DNA of 64,000 nt from Streptomyces aureus (GTDB taxonomy: Bacteria > Actinomycetota > Actinomycetes > Streptomycetales > Streptomycetaceae): positions 50,148-114,147 of the forward strand of contig NZ_KL647043.1 of assembly GCF_000725495.1 (NCBI RefSeq), in the 5' to 3' direction. How positions within the stretch are numbered: the stretch's first letter is position 1; each line of letters begins with the position of its first letter. Shown piece by piece: positions 44,096 to 53,131 of the stretch. Below the pieces are notes generated by a model. The model did not search any database, had not been told where the DNA came from, and worked only from the letters and a program-made list of their open reading frames with translations. Position numbers and translations under genes: made by a program.

Positions 44096-44406
44096 CACAG
44101 CACTGAGGCTACTGCGCCGCTGCAGAGAGCCAACCGCTTCTCACATCGTCCCGGTGTCACGTGTGCGCAGCTCTCGCGAACCTTCACCACCTCAAAGACC
44201 ACCGGGAACCTGGTGATCTGCTGGTTCGGGCCAGACCGGGCGTCATAAATCGTCCATACGGCGGGGCCGGCCACCGCGCGGCGCTGTCCGCTCACGCCCT
44301 TGAAGACCCGTTCTTCAGAATGCGCTTCGGGGCAGGCCAGATCGACGTCGAGCACACTGACCTCGAAAAGGTCCGGGCGTTCGACCACGGCTGCTTGTGT
44401 GCTCAC
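44095..44406 (-). CDS. Hypothetical protein, first gene of a coupled pair
   Basis: A 103-residue protein from GTG or ATG at 44406. The reading is balanced and globular (DLFEVSVLDVDLACPEAHSE, then AVWTIYDARSGPNQQITRFP and VVFEVVKVRE), with three cysteines. No family is recognised. The TGATG overlap with the membrane protein gene downstream is the main evidence that it is real. The two probably act together. Confidence 0.5.
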   Translation of the reverse strand: MSTQAAVVERPDLFEVSVLDVDLACPEAHSEERVFKGVSGQRRAVAGPAVWTIYDARSGPNQQITRFPVVFEVVKVRESCAHVTPGRCEKRLALCSGAVASVL

Positions 44407-44661
44407 GTGTCGGCTCTCTTACAGCTGACGGGAGTGGTTATCGGGGCCGCCTCCAGCTGACGGTGCAGGGGCGCAAGACGTCGCCGGTCTTGAGGCCCGG
44501 ACAGCAGTTCCTCAGCATGTTCGGGGGCAGCCTGACCAGCACTGTCCGGCTCACCGGGCAGACCGTGCTCAGCGAGCAGGACAAGGCAGCTGGACTGCCG
44601 TTCCCCGGTTCAGCCGAAAGTGTCCTTTAACGTTCCGGCGGCGTCGTTCGACTAACCTCCC

Positions 44662-44934
44662 GTGAAGGGACAACAGTTACTTCCTGCCTTTGGCTTGATG
44701 CCACTGACGTCGGCGGTTGCCCTGGGCGGTCTGCCATGGACGGTGCTGCCCATCGCAGCCGCCCTGAACCTGGCTTGCGCAATGGCAGCCGAATGGCAGC
44801 GTCGTCGTACGCTGGTGGCGGTGCTGCGGGAGGCGCCGCCGGGCAGCGTCGTCGAGCAGGAACGAGGCGTCGGGGGGCCGGGAATGCGCGTTCGGGTTGG
44901 CAGCTCACGACCACCCGCCCGCCGAGGGCGATGA
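44662..44934 (+). CDS. Small membrane protein preceding an ECF sigma gene
   Basis: A 90-residue protein from GTG 44662. It has a hydrophobic N-terminal half (PLTSAVALGGLPWTVLPIAA, continuing ALNLACAMA) with one or two helices. A cytoplasmic segment (WQRRRTLVAVLREAPPGSVVEQERG) then leads into a GMRVRVGSS tail. Small proteins of this design are frequent in Streptomyces next to sigma or signalling genes, with unknown function. The stop is 3 bases from the sigma factor start, so they are co-translated. An AT-rich TTTAACG stretch just upstream may be part of an ECF-type promoter. Confidence 0.68.
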   Translation: MKGQQLLPAFGLMPLTSAVALGGLPWTVLPIAAALNLACAMAAEWQRRRTLVAVLREAPPGSVVEQERGVGGPGMRVRVGSSRPPARRGR

Positions 44935-44937
44935 CCG

Positions 44938-45519
44938 GTGGCAGAACAGCAGTTGAACCGGGAGGATCAAGCCTTACTCGCGGCCCTCTTCGACGAGTTG
45001 TACGACCCGTTGCGTCAGTTCGCCTCACGCCTGGGCATGGGGTCGGGCAAGGATCTTTCCTCTGACCGGGACATCGTGATGGGCGCCTTCAAGGCAGCGA
45101 TCGAGGCATGGGACCAATTCGGCACCTGGGACGGAGAACGTCAGAAAGCCTGGCTGATCACCGTGTGCCGCCGCCAACGGGTCGACGAGATCCGGCGACA
45201 GAAATGCCTGCGCGCCCTGCTGGAGCAGATCTGGACGGCGGACCACAAGGACCAGAGCCCAGAGCACGTCGCGATGAACCGTCTGGCACTGGCCAGATGC
45301 GCCGCTGTTCTGCGTGGCATGCCCACCGTGCGCCGCGATGTGGCGACAATGGCACTGTTGCTGCAGATGCCCACCCACGAGATCGCTGCCGAACTGGACA
45401 TGCGCCCGGCAACTGTTCGGGTACACCTTTCCTACGCGCGCCGAACACTCCGGGAACAGGTCGGCCCCTATCTGCCGTTCCACGTCGATGGCGGCAAGAC
45501 GGAGAGGAGGCAGGCATGA
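44938..45519 (+). CDS. ECF-type RNA polymerase sigma factor
   Basis: A 193-residue protein from GTG 44938. Region 2 is visible (FDELYDPLRQFASRLGM, then DIVMGAFKAAIEAWDQFGTW with GERQKAWLITVCRRQRVDEIRR, residues about 18-85), followed by a linker. Region 4 has LRGMPTVRRDVATMALLLQMPTHEIAAELDMRPATVRVHLSYARRTLRE (about residues 120-172), the usual HTH. No zinc-type anti-sigma gene follows. Instead the stop overlaps the start of a two-domain HspR-like gene (ATGA), an unusual partner that may replace an anti-sigma factor. Confidence 0.9.
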   Translation: MAEQQLNREDQALLAALFDELYDPLRQFASRLGMGSGKDLSSDRDIVMGAFKAAIEAWDQFGTWDGERQKAWLITVCRRQRVDEIRRQKCLRALLEQIWTADHKDQSPEHVAMNRLALARCAAVLRGMPTVRRDVATMALLLQMPTHEIAAELDMRPATVRVHLSYARRTLREQVGPYLPFHVDGGKTERRQA

Positions 45520-46562
45520 CCCGGCCCGACCCATACGAACTGACCGATGAGACCCCGATCTACGTCATCTCGGTGGCGGCCCAGCTCTCCGGGCTCCACC
45601 CCCAGACACTGCGCCAGTACGAGCGCTTGGGTCTGGTCGCCCCCGACCGTACCGCGGACCGGGGGCGACGCTACTCGGCCCGCGACATCGAACTACTGCG
45701 CCAGGTCGAGCAGTTGTCGCAGGGCGAGGGCATCAACCTGGCCGGCATCAAACGGATCATAGAGATGCAGAACCAGGTCGCCGCTCTGCAGTCCCATCTC
45801 ACGGAGATCGCGGCATCCCTGGACGAGGCCGAGGCCGCAATGCCTAAAGGCCAAGCCGGCGCTCGCGCATCCCACCACCATGATGTCCCAACAGCCCCGG
45901 AGACCACGCAGAGCAGCCCACTCATCATCTGGCGTCCCGGGCAGCAGCAGGACCCCTCCGACGACACCCATGACCGACACGGAGTCCCAGAAAACCCGGA
46001 CCAGAGGATCCAAGACGGATCCGAGGCGGAAGGCGCCGAGGACGAAGCGCTGACGACCCTGCTGCGCCGGGCCGCGGCAGAGCTCGAAGCGCCGCCTCCT
46101 CGCGAGGAACGGGAAGCGGACAGGCGCGAACTGCTGTCCTGGATGCAAGGCACGGCAGCCGCAGAACCTGCCGGTGAGATCCCCGCGCCCGATGCAGCAT
46201 CCGTCCAGCCGCGAAACCGTGCCCCCCACGAAACCGACGACGATGCACCGGTCTACGCCCTTTCAGCGGCAGCCGAGATGTCCGGACTGGACCCTCACAC
46301 GGTGCGCCAGTATGACCGCATCGGCCTGGTCCGCCCGGCCCGGACACCCGCCGGAATCCCTCGCTGGTCGGCCCGCGACATCGAACTACTGCGTCAGATA
46401 CAGCAGTTGTCGCAGGACGAGGGCATCAACCTGGCCGGCATCAAACGGATCATCGAGCTGCAGATGCAGGTGGCGGCCCTACTCCCCCGTGTTGCGGAAC
46501 TGCAGGTTGCCGTCGAGGCCTCGGTCACCGCGATGCGGCGAAGCCGCACACTCCCGGGGTAG
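45516..46562 (+). CDS. Tandem HspR-like protein: two MerR-type DNA-binding domains in one chain
   Basis: A 348-residue protein from ATG 45516, overlapping the sigma stop. Residues about 10-85 and about 243-325 each form an HspR-type MerR domain. The first reads YVISVAAQLSGLHPQTLRQYERLGLVAP with RYSARDIELLRQVEQLSQGEGINLAGIKRII. The second reads YALSAAAEMSGLDPHTVRQYDRIGLVRP with RWSARDIELLRQIQQLSQDEGINLAGIKRII. The linker of about 150 residues is acidic, with a histidine pair. Canonical HspR (about 150 residues) represses dnaK and clpB and lacks a second domain. A single chain with both could bind two half-sites or loop DNA. Its coupling to the sigma factor suggests control of that sigma or its regulon. 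Confidence 0.9.
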   Translation: MTRPDPYELTDETPIYVISVAAQLSGLHPQTLRQYERLGLVAPDRTADRGRRYSARDIELLRQVEQLSQGEGINLAGIKRIIEMQNQVAALQSHLTEIAASLDEAEAAMPKGQAGARASHHHDVPTAPETTQSSPLIIWRPGQQQDPSDDTHDRHGVPENPDQRIQDGSEAEGAEDEALTTLLRRAAAELEAPPPREEREADRRELLSWMQGTAAAEPAGEIPAPDAASVQPRNRAPHETDDDAPVYALSAAAEMSGLDPHTVRQYDRIGLVRPARTPAGIPRWSARDIELLRQIQQLSQDEGINLAGIKRIIELQMQVAALLPRVAELQVAVEASVTAMRRSRTLPG

Positions 46563-47254
46563 CCGCTTCACCGGGGTGCCGGATTCCCGTCTCGAGAGCC
46601 GCGATGATCAGCGCCGCCGGTGACCTGGCCGCAAAGCGGGAGACCCCGGTCGCCGACGATGTACTCGCAGCGGCAGGCGCGTCCCTGGAGAAACAGCGCG
46701 CTGGCGCGAGTGCAGCAACGAATCGCGGTCTGCTCAACCCCGGTGGGGTCCGGGGCCGTGGGCGTTCGGCTCGGCCGGTCGACCGAGCAGCTACCCGTAC
46801 ACCTTTCCTGTTCGTACCCACGGAGGCCCGGGGGGGAACTGCAGGCAGGGCCACGCCGACCTACGAGACGGGACACCTGAGTCCACCGGTGCACCCACCA
46901 CGGAGAATGGATCGAACACATCGGCCGGGGTGCAATCTGCGAGGACTCGGCGGGGACGTACGTTCAGTTGTCCGCCCACAGGCCCGCATCCAGCACGGTC
47001 TGCAAGCGCGACCATCCCCAGTACACATCGGCAGTGGCCTGGAACGCCTCCCTGGACCACTCGATCGCGCAGGCCCTCGAGGGCGAGATTGCGGATCTCC
47101 ATCGCACGCAGGGTGTGAGAGGCGAGCAGTACTGAGCTGACAGGATCGGATGAAGTGGGGGCCGGCCTGGCGAATCAGTCCCCGGAGGCTGGCGTCGGAA
47201 GGCCGCCACAAGGAGAGGGAGAGGCATGACGATTTCGTCATGCACGGTGAGCGT
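46563..47254. other. Region without a recognised gene
   Basis: Open frames here are Arg/Pro/Gly-rich and carry no family motif. A short segment near 46604-46720 (AKRETPVADDVLAAAGASLE) may be the remains of a gene, but could not be identified. This stretch opens a run of relics to about 50.2 kb. Confidence 0.35.
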
Positions 47255-47518
47255 ATGACGGAACAGAGCATCTACCGGCATCTCCATGAGTTCCGTGAAA
47301 CGTTCGACCGGCCGGAATCCCTGGCCTGGCCGGAGATCAGCCACGGCCAGTTGCTGATGATGATGAGCCCGAAGAAGCAGCATCAGCTGGTTGCTCATCG
47401 CCTGCGCACCCAGCTGGAACCGCAGTTGGGCACGGACCTGGTCCTCGGGGAGGTACGCGAAGCCCAAGCGCAACTCGCCCGACGTCGGCATGTAGGAAAG
47501 CTGATCGTCCTCCCCTGA
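47255..47518 (+). pseudogene. Truncated Uma2-family (DUF820) gene
   Basis: From ATG 47255 the frame reads MTEQSIYRHLHEFRETFDRP, then WPEISHGQLLMMMSPKKQHQLVAHRLRTQLEPQL and DLVLGEV, the Uma2 N-terminal half (restriction-endonuclease-like fold). The next expected block (VRSPKRNSPDV) appears only in a shifted frame (AKPKRNSPDVGM), then a stop; the original frame ends at 47518 in an unrelated tail. The catalytic second half is gone. Confidence 0.7.
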
Positions 47519-47819
47519 CCCGGTCTTCGGCTCCGCCGCCCGATCCGTTCGAGGTCGCCCTGGAGGAAGTTCGGCAGGCGCATGCCGGATCCTCCCGGGA
47601 GACTTTGGGGTCATCAAAAGAGTCGGGGGGCTGAGGCGTCACCGGGCATCGCCTTCAACGCCTTCGACATCCCCTGTCCCTCCCCTCCCACTGCCGTCCG
47701 AGGCCCGGGGACGCCGGCTTCGACGTTGCCCGTAGCAGGCTTCGGGGGAAGACCCGTGACCGGGGTGTTGGCTACGGGAGGGCCGTAGGACAGCGAACCT
47801 ATTCCATCTGCCCGGCCTG

Positions 47820-48240
47820 TCAGGCGTCGCCTCGAGTCGGCGGCCGGGTATGGACGTACAGCTTGCGGCGGTCGCCGATGTCCCGGAGCTGCGGCAGCCG
47901 AAGATGGCAGCGCAACGGGCGGCAGCAGTCAGCGGTCTGCCGTCCAGAGGTGTAGGACGCGGTTGAATTTCCACGCATGCAGGCGGAGTTGACCTGTCCC
48001 CGGGCGAGGTTGGCGCCCAGAACTCGAAGGGCGCCGACGACGATGCGAAGGCCGAGGTGTTTGCGGTCGATGACCGTCTGGGTCTTGACCAGTTCGCAGT
48101 AAAAGACGTCCAGGGGAGGGTGGTGGGCACGACGGCATGCTGGATGTGAACAGGCAGTAGTCGCGAGTGGTGGGCCTGCGGGATTCCGTGTACCAGATCT
48201 CCGCCCCGGGGTGGCGGGCCATCACTGCCAGGTGCACGAT
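47820..48240 (-). pseudogene. Unidentified coding relic
   Basis: On the minus strand, pieces in different frames read like protein: VHLAVMARHPGAEIWYTESR, then VKTQTVIDRKHLGLRIVVGA with LRVLGANLARG, and finally RLPQLRDIGDRRKLYVHTRP. They keep the same order and direction, so they are probably one frameshifted gene. The family was not recognised. Confidence 0.35.
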
Positions 48241-48379
48241 CTTGGGGACGGCGGGGCGTCGAGACAGGCCCGGGAGACGTGGACCGCTCTCACCGCCGTC
48301 GGGCCCAGGAAGCCGTACTTGGTCGCATGCATCGTGTCCTGTCCACCACCGCCGTGCCTCTCATGATTGGTTGAGGGGC

Positions 48380-49381
48380 ATGCTCAGCCGAGTTCGCACC
48401 CTCATTCTGCCCGCCTCCCAGCGCCGCTCGTTGGACGAACTGACGCAGGATCTGGACCTGTCGTCCGGGGACACGAGGTCCAAATCGTCGGCCTTCTGGA
48501 CCATGCTGACTCTGTCGTCGGTCATCGCGGCCGGCGGGGTACTGACGGACTCGACCGCCACCGTCATCGGCGCAATGATCATCGCGCCGCTTTCGACCCC
48601 GATCATGGGCATCGCCCTGGGCTCGGTACAGCGCCGACGGACCGGATCGGTCAGGGTCGTCCTGACCGCCTGCGTGCTGGTGATCGCGGTCGGTGTGGCG
48701 TTCGCCCTCCTGATCCCCGGCGACCAAGACCTGCTATCCAACAGCCAGATCACGTCACGCACGTCACCTGGGCTGATGGATCTGGTCGCCGCCCTGGCGA
48801 CAGGCTTCGCCGGTGCAGTGGCACTCGCGCGACGGGACGTCGGCGCCGTGCTGCCCGGGGTGGCGATCGCCATCTCCCTGGTTCCACCACTCGTCGTTGT
48901 CGGAGTCTGCCTGGCACATCTGGCGGGGTGGCTCGCGCTGGGCGCCTTGGTCCTGTTCGTGTCCAACCTCTTCGCCCTGGTCTTCGGCGGCATGATGATC
49001 TTCGGCGCGCTCGACTATGCCGCCCGGCGCGATCAAGCCGGCGGGCGGCCCGCGCGCAGAGCCTACGCCGCCCTGAGCCTGTTGTTCGTCGTCGTGTTCG
49101 TACCCCTTGCGGCCAACACCGCACTGACGCTCTTGTTGGAAACCTGGACCAGCCGGACCAAGGACGCCGCCGAACAGTGGCTCGCCCACTCGCCCGGCGC
49201 GTCTGTCACAAGTGTCGAGGCGGCATCCCGCACGATGCACATCCACGTCCGCTCTCCCGAAGATCTCCCGCCAGTACAGGCCCTGCTCGACCGACTGGAG
49301 GGCCGGATCCCAAACGGCATCCCCATCGTGGTGGACGCCCAGCGCGGCCAGCGCATCGATGCCGGAACCGTCGGCGACTGA
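48380..49381 (+). CDS. DUF389 membrane protein
   Basis: A 333-residue protein from ATG 48380, with GAGGGG upstream. DUF389 (TIGR00341-like) features are SSVIAAGGVLTDSTATVIGAMIIAPLSTPIMGIALG (about residues 48-85), DLVAALATGFAGAVALARRDVGAVLPGVAIAISLVPPLVVVG and NLFALVFGGMMIFG. About seven helices are followed by a C-terminal soluble domain (VTSVEAASRTMHIHVRSPEDLPPVQALLDRL). The function of the family is unknown. It is the only clearly intact gene in the 47-50 kb relic zone. Confidence 0.9.
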   Translation: MLSRVRTLILPASQRRSLDELTQDLDLSSGDTRSKSSAFWTMLTLSSVIAAGGVLTDSTATVIGAMIIAPLSTPIMGIALGSVQRRRTGSVRVVLTACVLVIAVGVAFALLIPGDQDLLSNSQITSRTSPGLMDLVAALATGFAGAVALARRDVGAVLPGVAIAISLVPPLVVVGVCLAHLAGWLALGALVLFVSNLFALVFGGMMIFGALDYAARRDQAGGRPARRAYAALSLLFVVVFVPLAANTALTLLLETWTSRTKDAAEQWLAHSPGASVTSVEAASRTMHIHVRSPEDLPPVQALLDRLEGRIPNGIPIVVDAQRGQRIDAGTVGD

Positions 49382-49461
49382 GCCCCTGGTGCCGGCCTTC
49401 CTCGGGCCTCCCCTTCTGCAGCGGCACCGGCCCTGGCTGGAATGGCTGGCAGTGATGCCGA

Positions 49462-49727
49462 ACAGGCGGCGGCCCACTCTGTGCCGGTCCTTGAGCGGAA
49501 GCAAGCGCGCAGGTCCCTGTTCACGCCACTGGGTGTGGACCACACCGCGTGCGACCCGTACGAGGCGGTGCTGCACCGTACTGCGGTGGGACATGTCGGG
49601 CACGAGCCGGGTGAGCCGCCGACGGCGACCCGCGCCTGGGCGATGCCCCGCTCCACTGGCCTCGCCGGTTCCATGCTGGCGATGCGACCGCGGGACCTTC
49701 TGGCGTTCGCGCGGGTGCACACGCCAC
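49462..49727 (+). pseudogene. Fragment of a serine hydrolase (beta-lactamase-like) gene
   Basis: A frame through 49442-49993 begins to make sense at RKQARRSLFTPLGVDHTACD, followed by PYEAVLHRTAVGHVGHEPGEPP and MPRSTGLAGSMLAMRPRDLLAFARVH. These are blocks from the C-terminal half of class-C beta-lactamase/esterase-like serine hydrolases. The catalytic SxxK part is absent, and the frame turns to nonsense after about 49727, where a dipeptidase fragment is joined. Confidence 0.6.
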
Positions 49728-49764
49728 CGGCGGCAGGCTCGCCCGAGCCGGGGTCTGCGCATCG

Positions 49765-50195
49765 GCGGAGTTGGAGCGCCTGGGGATGCTGTTCGGCGTC
49801 GGTCACCTGGGTGTGGCAGGTGTCGAGCACGTGTGGGAACTGGCGTCGCGGCCGGTGCTCGCCGCCCACTCCAGCGCGCGGCGCTCTTCGAGCACCACCG
49901 CATCCTTACGGACGGCCAGTTCCGGGGCATCGCCGCGACGGGCGGGGTGGTCGGTGTCGACTTCTTCGGCAGAAATCTGCATGCGAGCGATGACTCGGTC
50001 GACCGGCTGGTGGACCATATCGAGCACATCGCCGGAGTGAAGGCGATCGAGCACGTCGGCCTGGGCCCGGACCTCGTCAAGGAGGTGCTGGACGACACCG
50101 TCCCGCGGTGCTGCGAGGCGGCCGAGGTCGAGGGAGTACCGGCCGATGCCTGCCTGCCGAGGCTGGAGGGTCCCGGCAGGCCTGCCTCCGGCCAC
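49765..50195 (+). pseudogene. Fragment of a membrane dipeptidase (peptidase M19) gene
   Basis: First piece: LERLGMLFGVGHLGVAGVEHVWELASRPVLAAHSSAR (to about 49880). After a frameshift: EHHRILTDGQFRGIAATGGVVGVDFFGRNLHASDD, then HIEHIAGVKAIEHVGLGPDLVKEVLDDTVP and DACLPRLEGP. These match the C-terminal half of M19 dipeptidases, including the HS and GLGPD zinc-site blocks. Both ends are missing. Confidence 0.62.
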
Positions 50196-50523
50196 CGAAT
50201 CTCCGACTCAGGTTCACTAGCCCGGCCGACTGTCAGACCGAGGAGAACCGCCTGGCTCATCGACAGGCTGGGCGAATCGTCCGGGTTGGCGCTCATCACG
50301 GTGGTCTTGAAGGGGACAGGAACCGTACGGGGGGCCAAAGTGGCGTGGAGTAAGCGTGCGAAGGCAAAGCACCCGGTACGCGTGCTGGAAGCCCCGGGAG
50401 CGCCAGGAAGGTACCGGCCGGCGTCGTGTGGCGTGGGTCCTGTCGTCGGCGCGAAGGTGGTGGGAGGACTCCTTTATCGCTCGCACGGCCGCCGCGGCCG
50501 GCCAGGAGGACCAGGTAGGGGCC

Positions 50524-52631
50524 ATGAAATCGTCGCCGCCCAGCCCGGAAACCGGCAATGTCACGGAGCGCGTGGAGACGCTCATGGCCGAGGTGATGCG
50601 CGAGACCGGCGCATCGGCCGGCCTGCTCTACCTGCTGCCGCCCGGGGACCGACTGGTGTGGCTCACGCTGCTGTCCGGTGTGTCCCGGCAGATCGCCGCG
50701 CCCTGGTACCGCGCCTCGCTGAATACGTCGACGCCGGTCACGGACGCCATACGCCAGGGGCGTACGGTCTGGCTGGGCAGCCAGGAAGAGGTGGCCCGCC
50801 ACTACCCGCAACTGGGCCTTGTCCTGCCGTACGACTTCACACTCGCCGCGGGCCCCTTCATCAGCGGCACCGCGGTGTGGGGAGGCCTCGCGCTGCTGTG
50901 GCCCGTCGGACACTCTCCGCACCCGACCTCGTACCAACGCGAGACCGTCACCGCATACTGCCGGCGGACGGCGCTCGTTCTGGAGCAGGCCGCCGCCCAG
51001 GGCAACCCCCTGCTGCCTTCCGGTGAGCCGCGCTACCTTCCGGCATCGTTCAAGGATGCCGACCCCGCCCAGGCCATGGCCGCGCTCGGCTTCGCCGAAC
51101 GCCTGCCAACGGGTTGCTGCGCACTGGACCTGGAAGGCCGTCTCACCTTCATCAATTCCGCAGGTGCCGATCTGCTGGGGAGCGATGCTGGCTTCCTCGT
51201 GGGGCGTCTGCTCTGGGAAGCACTGCCGTGGCTGCACACGACGATCAGCGAGGAAGGCTACCGAGCCGCAGCGGTCACCCACCGGCCGGCCTCGTTCACC
51301 GCGACACGTCCCCCGGACAGACCGCTGCTCTTCCGGCTCTACCCCGACGGCAGCGGTGTCAGTGTGCGCATCACACCCGCCTCGCGACAGACGGTCACCA
51401 CGCAGACTCCGTCATCCGAGGAATCAGTCGGTGCCATGGGGCTGTATCACCTCACCCACTTGGCGGCCGCCCTCGCCGAGGCCCCCACCGTCCATGACGT
51501 GGCCGACGTCGCCGCCGACCAGATCGTGCCCGCCTTCGGCCCCCAGGGCCTGGTCCTCACGATCGCGGAGGAAGGCCGCCTGCACATCATCAGCCACCGC
51601 GGCCACACCGCCGAACTCATCGGCCACTTCGACGGTACGCCCATGGCCTCCCAGACGCCGACCACGCACGCGCGAGATATCGGCGACCCCGTCTTCTTCA
51701 CCAGCTTCGCCGACTTCCAGCGCGCCTATCCCGGAGCACCCCCCTATGACGCCAGAAGCTCCTGGGCCTTCCTGCCGCTGACCGCCTCCGGCCGCCGCAT
51801 CGGCTCTCTCGCCCTCTCCTACGACCAGCCCCACTCTTTTCGCCCGGCCGAACGCGCTCTCCTCGCCTCCCTCGCCGGGCTGATCGCCCAGGCCCTGGAC
51901 CGTGCCCGCCTCTACGACGCCCAGCACACCGTCGCCCGCACCCTCCAGATCAGCCTGCTTCCCCCCGCGTTGCCCCATGTCCCGGGCCTGGACGTCGCCG
52001 CCCGCTACCAGTCCGCCGGGCACGGCATGGACATCGGAGGCGACTTCTACGACCTCATCCACACCGCCACCGCCACCACGGCAGCGATCGGCGACGTCCA
52101 AGGCCACAACACCGCAGCCGCCGCCCTGATGGGACAGGTCCGCACCACCGTCCACGCCCATGCCACCGACGGCATCTCCCCGGAGACCTCCTCGTCCGCA
52201 CGAATCGCCTCCTCACCGACCTCGGCACCGGGCTGTTCACCAGCTGTCTGATCGCCCAGTTCGACCTCTGCCACCACCGCGTCGGTCTCGCCACCGCCGG
52301 ACACCCCTCGCCCCTGCTCCGTCACCCCGACGGGCGTGCCGAGGTCCTGAGCGTGCCTCCCGGACTGCTGCTGGGCATTGATCCCGACGCCGACTACGAC
52401 ACCACCGAGGTCCCGCTTCCGCCCGGCGCCGTACTCGCCCTGTACACCGACGGGCTCGTGGAAGTGCCCGGTGCAGACATCGACCACGCCATCGACGCCC
52501 TCGCCGGACGTCTCACGCAATCCCGGATCCAGAATCTCGACCGCCTCGCCGACTGTCTCCTCCGCCATGCCGAGTCCTCCGCATCGCACCATGACGACAT
52601 CGCCCTCCTGCTCGTCCGACCCAACCGGTGA
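50524..52631 (+). pseudogene. GAF-PAS-GAF-PP2C phosphatase gene with a single-base frameshift
   Basis: From ATG 50524 the frame encodes a GAF domain (residues about 10-155, MAEVMRETGASAGLLYLLPP), a PAS domain (about 185-285, CCALDLEGRLTFINSAGADLLG), a second GAF (about 305-460) and the first part of the PP2C_SIG domain (RTLQISLLPPALPHVPGLDV, GMDIGGDFYDLI, IGDVQGHN). Near 52180 the frame is lost: CCCCGGAGAC reads as ISPET, while the family has ISPGDLLVRTNRLL. One missing G restores the frame to the end at 52631 (LYTDGLVEVPGADID, HHDDIALLLVRP). As read, the product stops at 52251 and lacks the last metal ligands. A sequencing error is possible. Confidence 0.82.
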
Positions 52632-52645
52632 CCTGCGGGCCTGGG

Positions 52646-52955
52646 GGCCAGTCGGCCGCCTGCTGGATCGTTGCCACCCGTGACCTGCTCTACGCCTCCA
52701 ACGCGGGCAGCTCCACCCTCAGCGGCTTCCGAGCCTCCGAGTACGGCCGCCGGCTGACCCCCTGGGCAAGACGCCCACCAACCCCGGCACAGTCGAGCCG
52801 CAACCACCCCGGACAGGCATTACCTCTACGCCCAGACAGGGGTTAACGGCATCGCCGACGAGTTCGCGGTCAACCGCGACGGCTCACTCACTCGTCCGGG
52901 CTCCCGGACCGTGCCGGGCAGCGCTGGCGGCGAAGGCATCGTCGCTTTCTGGCCC
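52646..52955 (+). pseudogene. Duplicate of the lactonase 3' end (direct repeat of 7286-7592)
   Basis: About 300 bases repeat the end of the gene at 6446 in the same orientation. The first 95 bases differ at about two positions (QSAACWIVATRDLLYASNAG region). After that there are a few single-base gaps and substitutions that break the frame, but blocks such as TACCTCTACGCCCAGACAGG and GTGCCGGGCAGCG remain. The 5' part of the gene is absent. The distance between the copies is 45,360 bases. Confidence 0.85.
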
Positions 52956-53131
52956 TGGTCACACCCAACTCCACGCCGGGCTGAACAGTGTTTTGGCGGG
53001 GCTTCATTCAAGCCCAGCATGACGACCCAAGTGCTTGACGCTATGACCGGGTGGCGTACGCCGGGCGGGGGCTCTGTGTCCGGGGGCCGACACTGGATCT
53101 TCGCCATGCCCTCGGAGAACGGACTGCGTGT

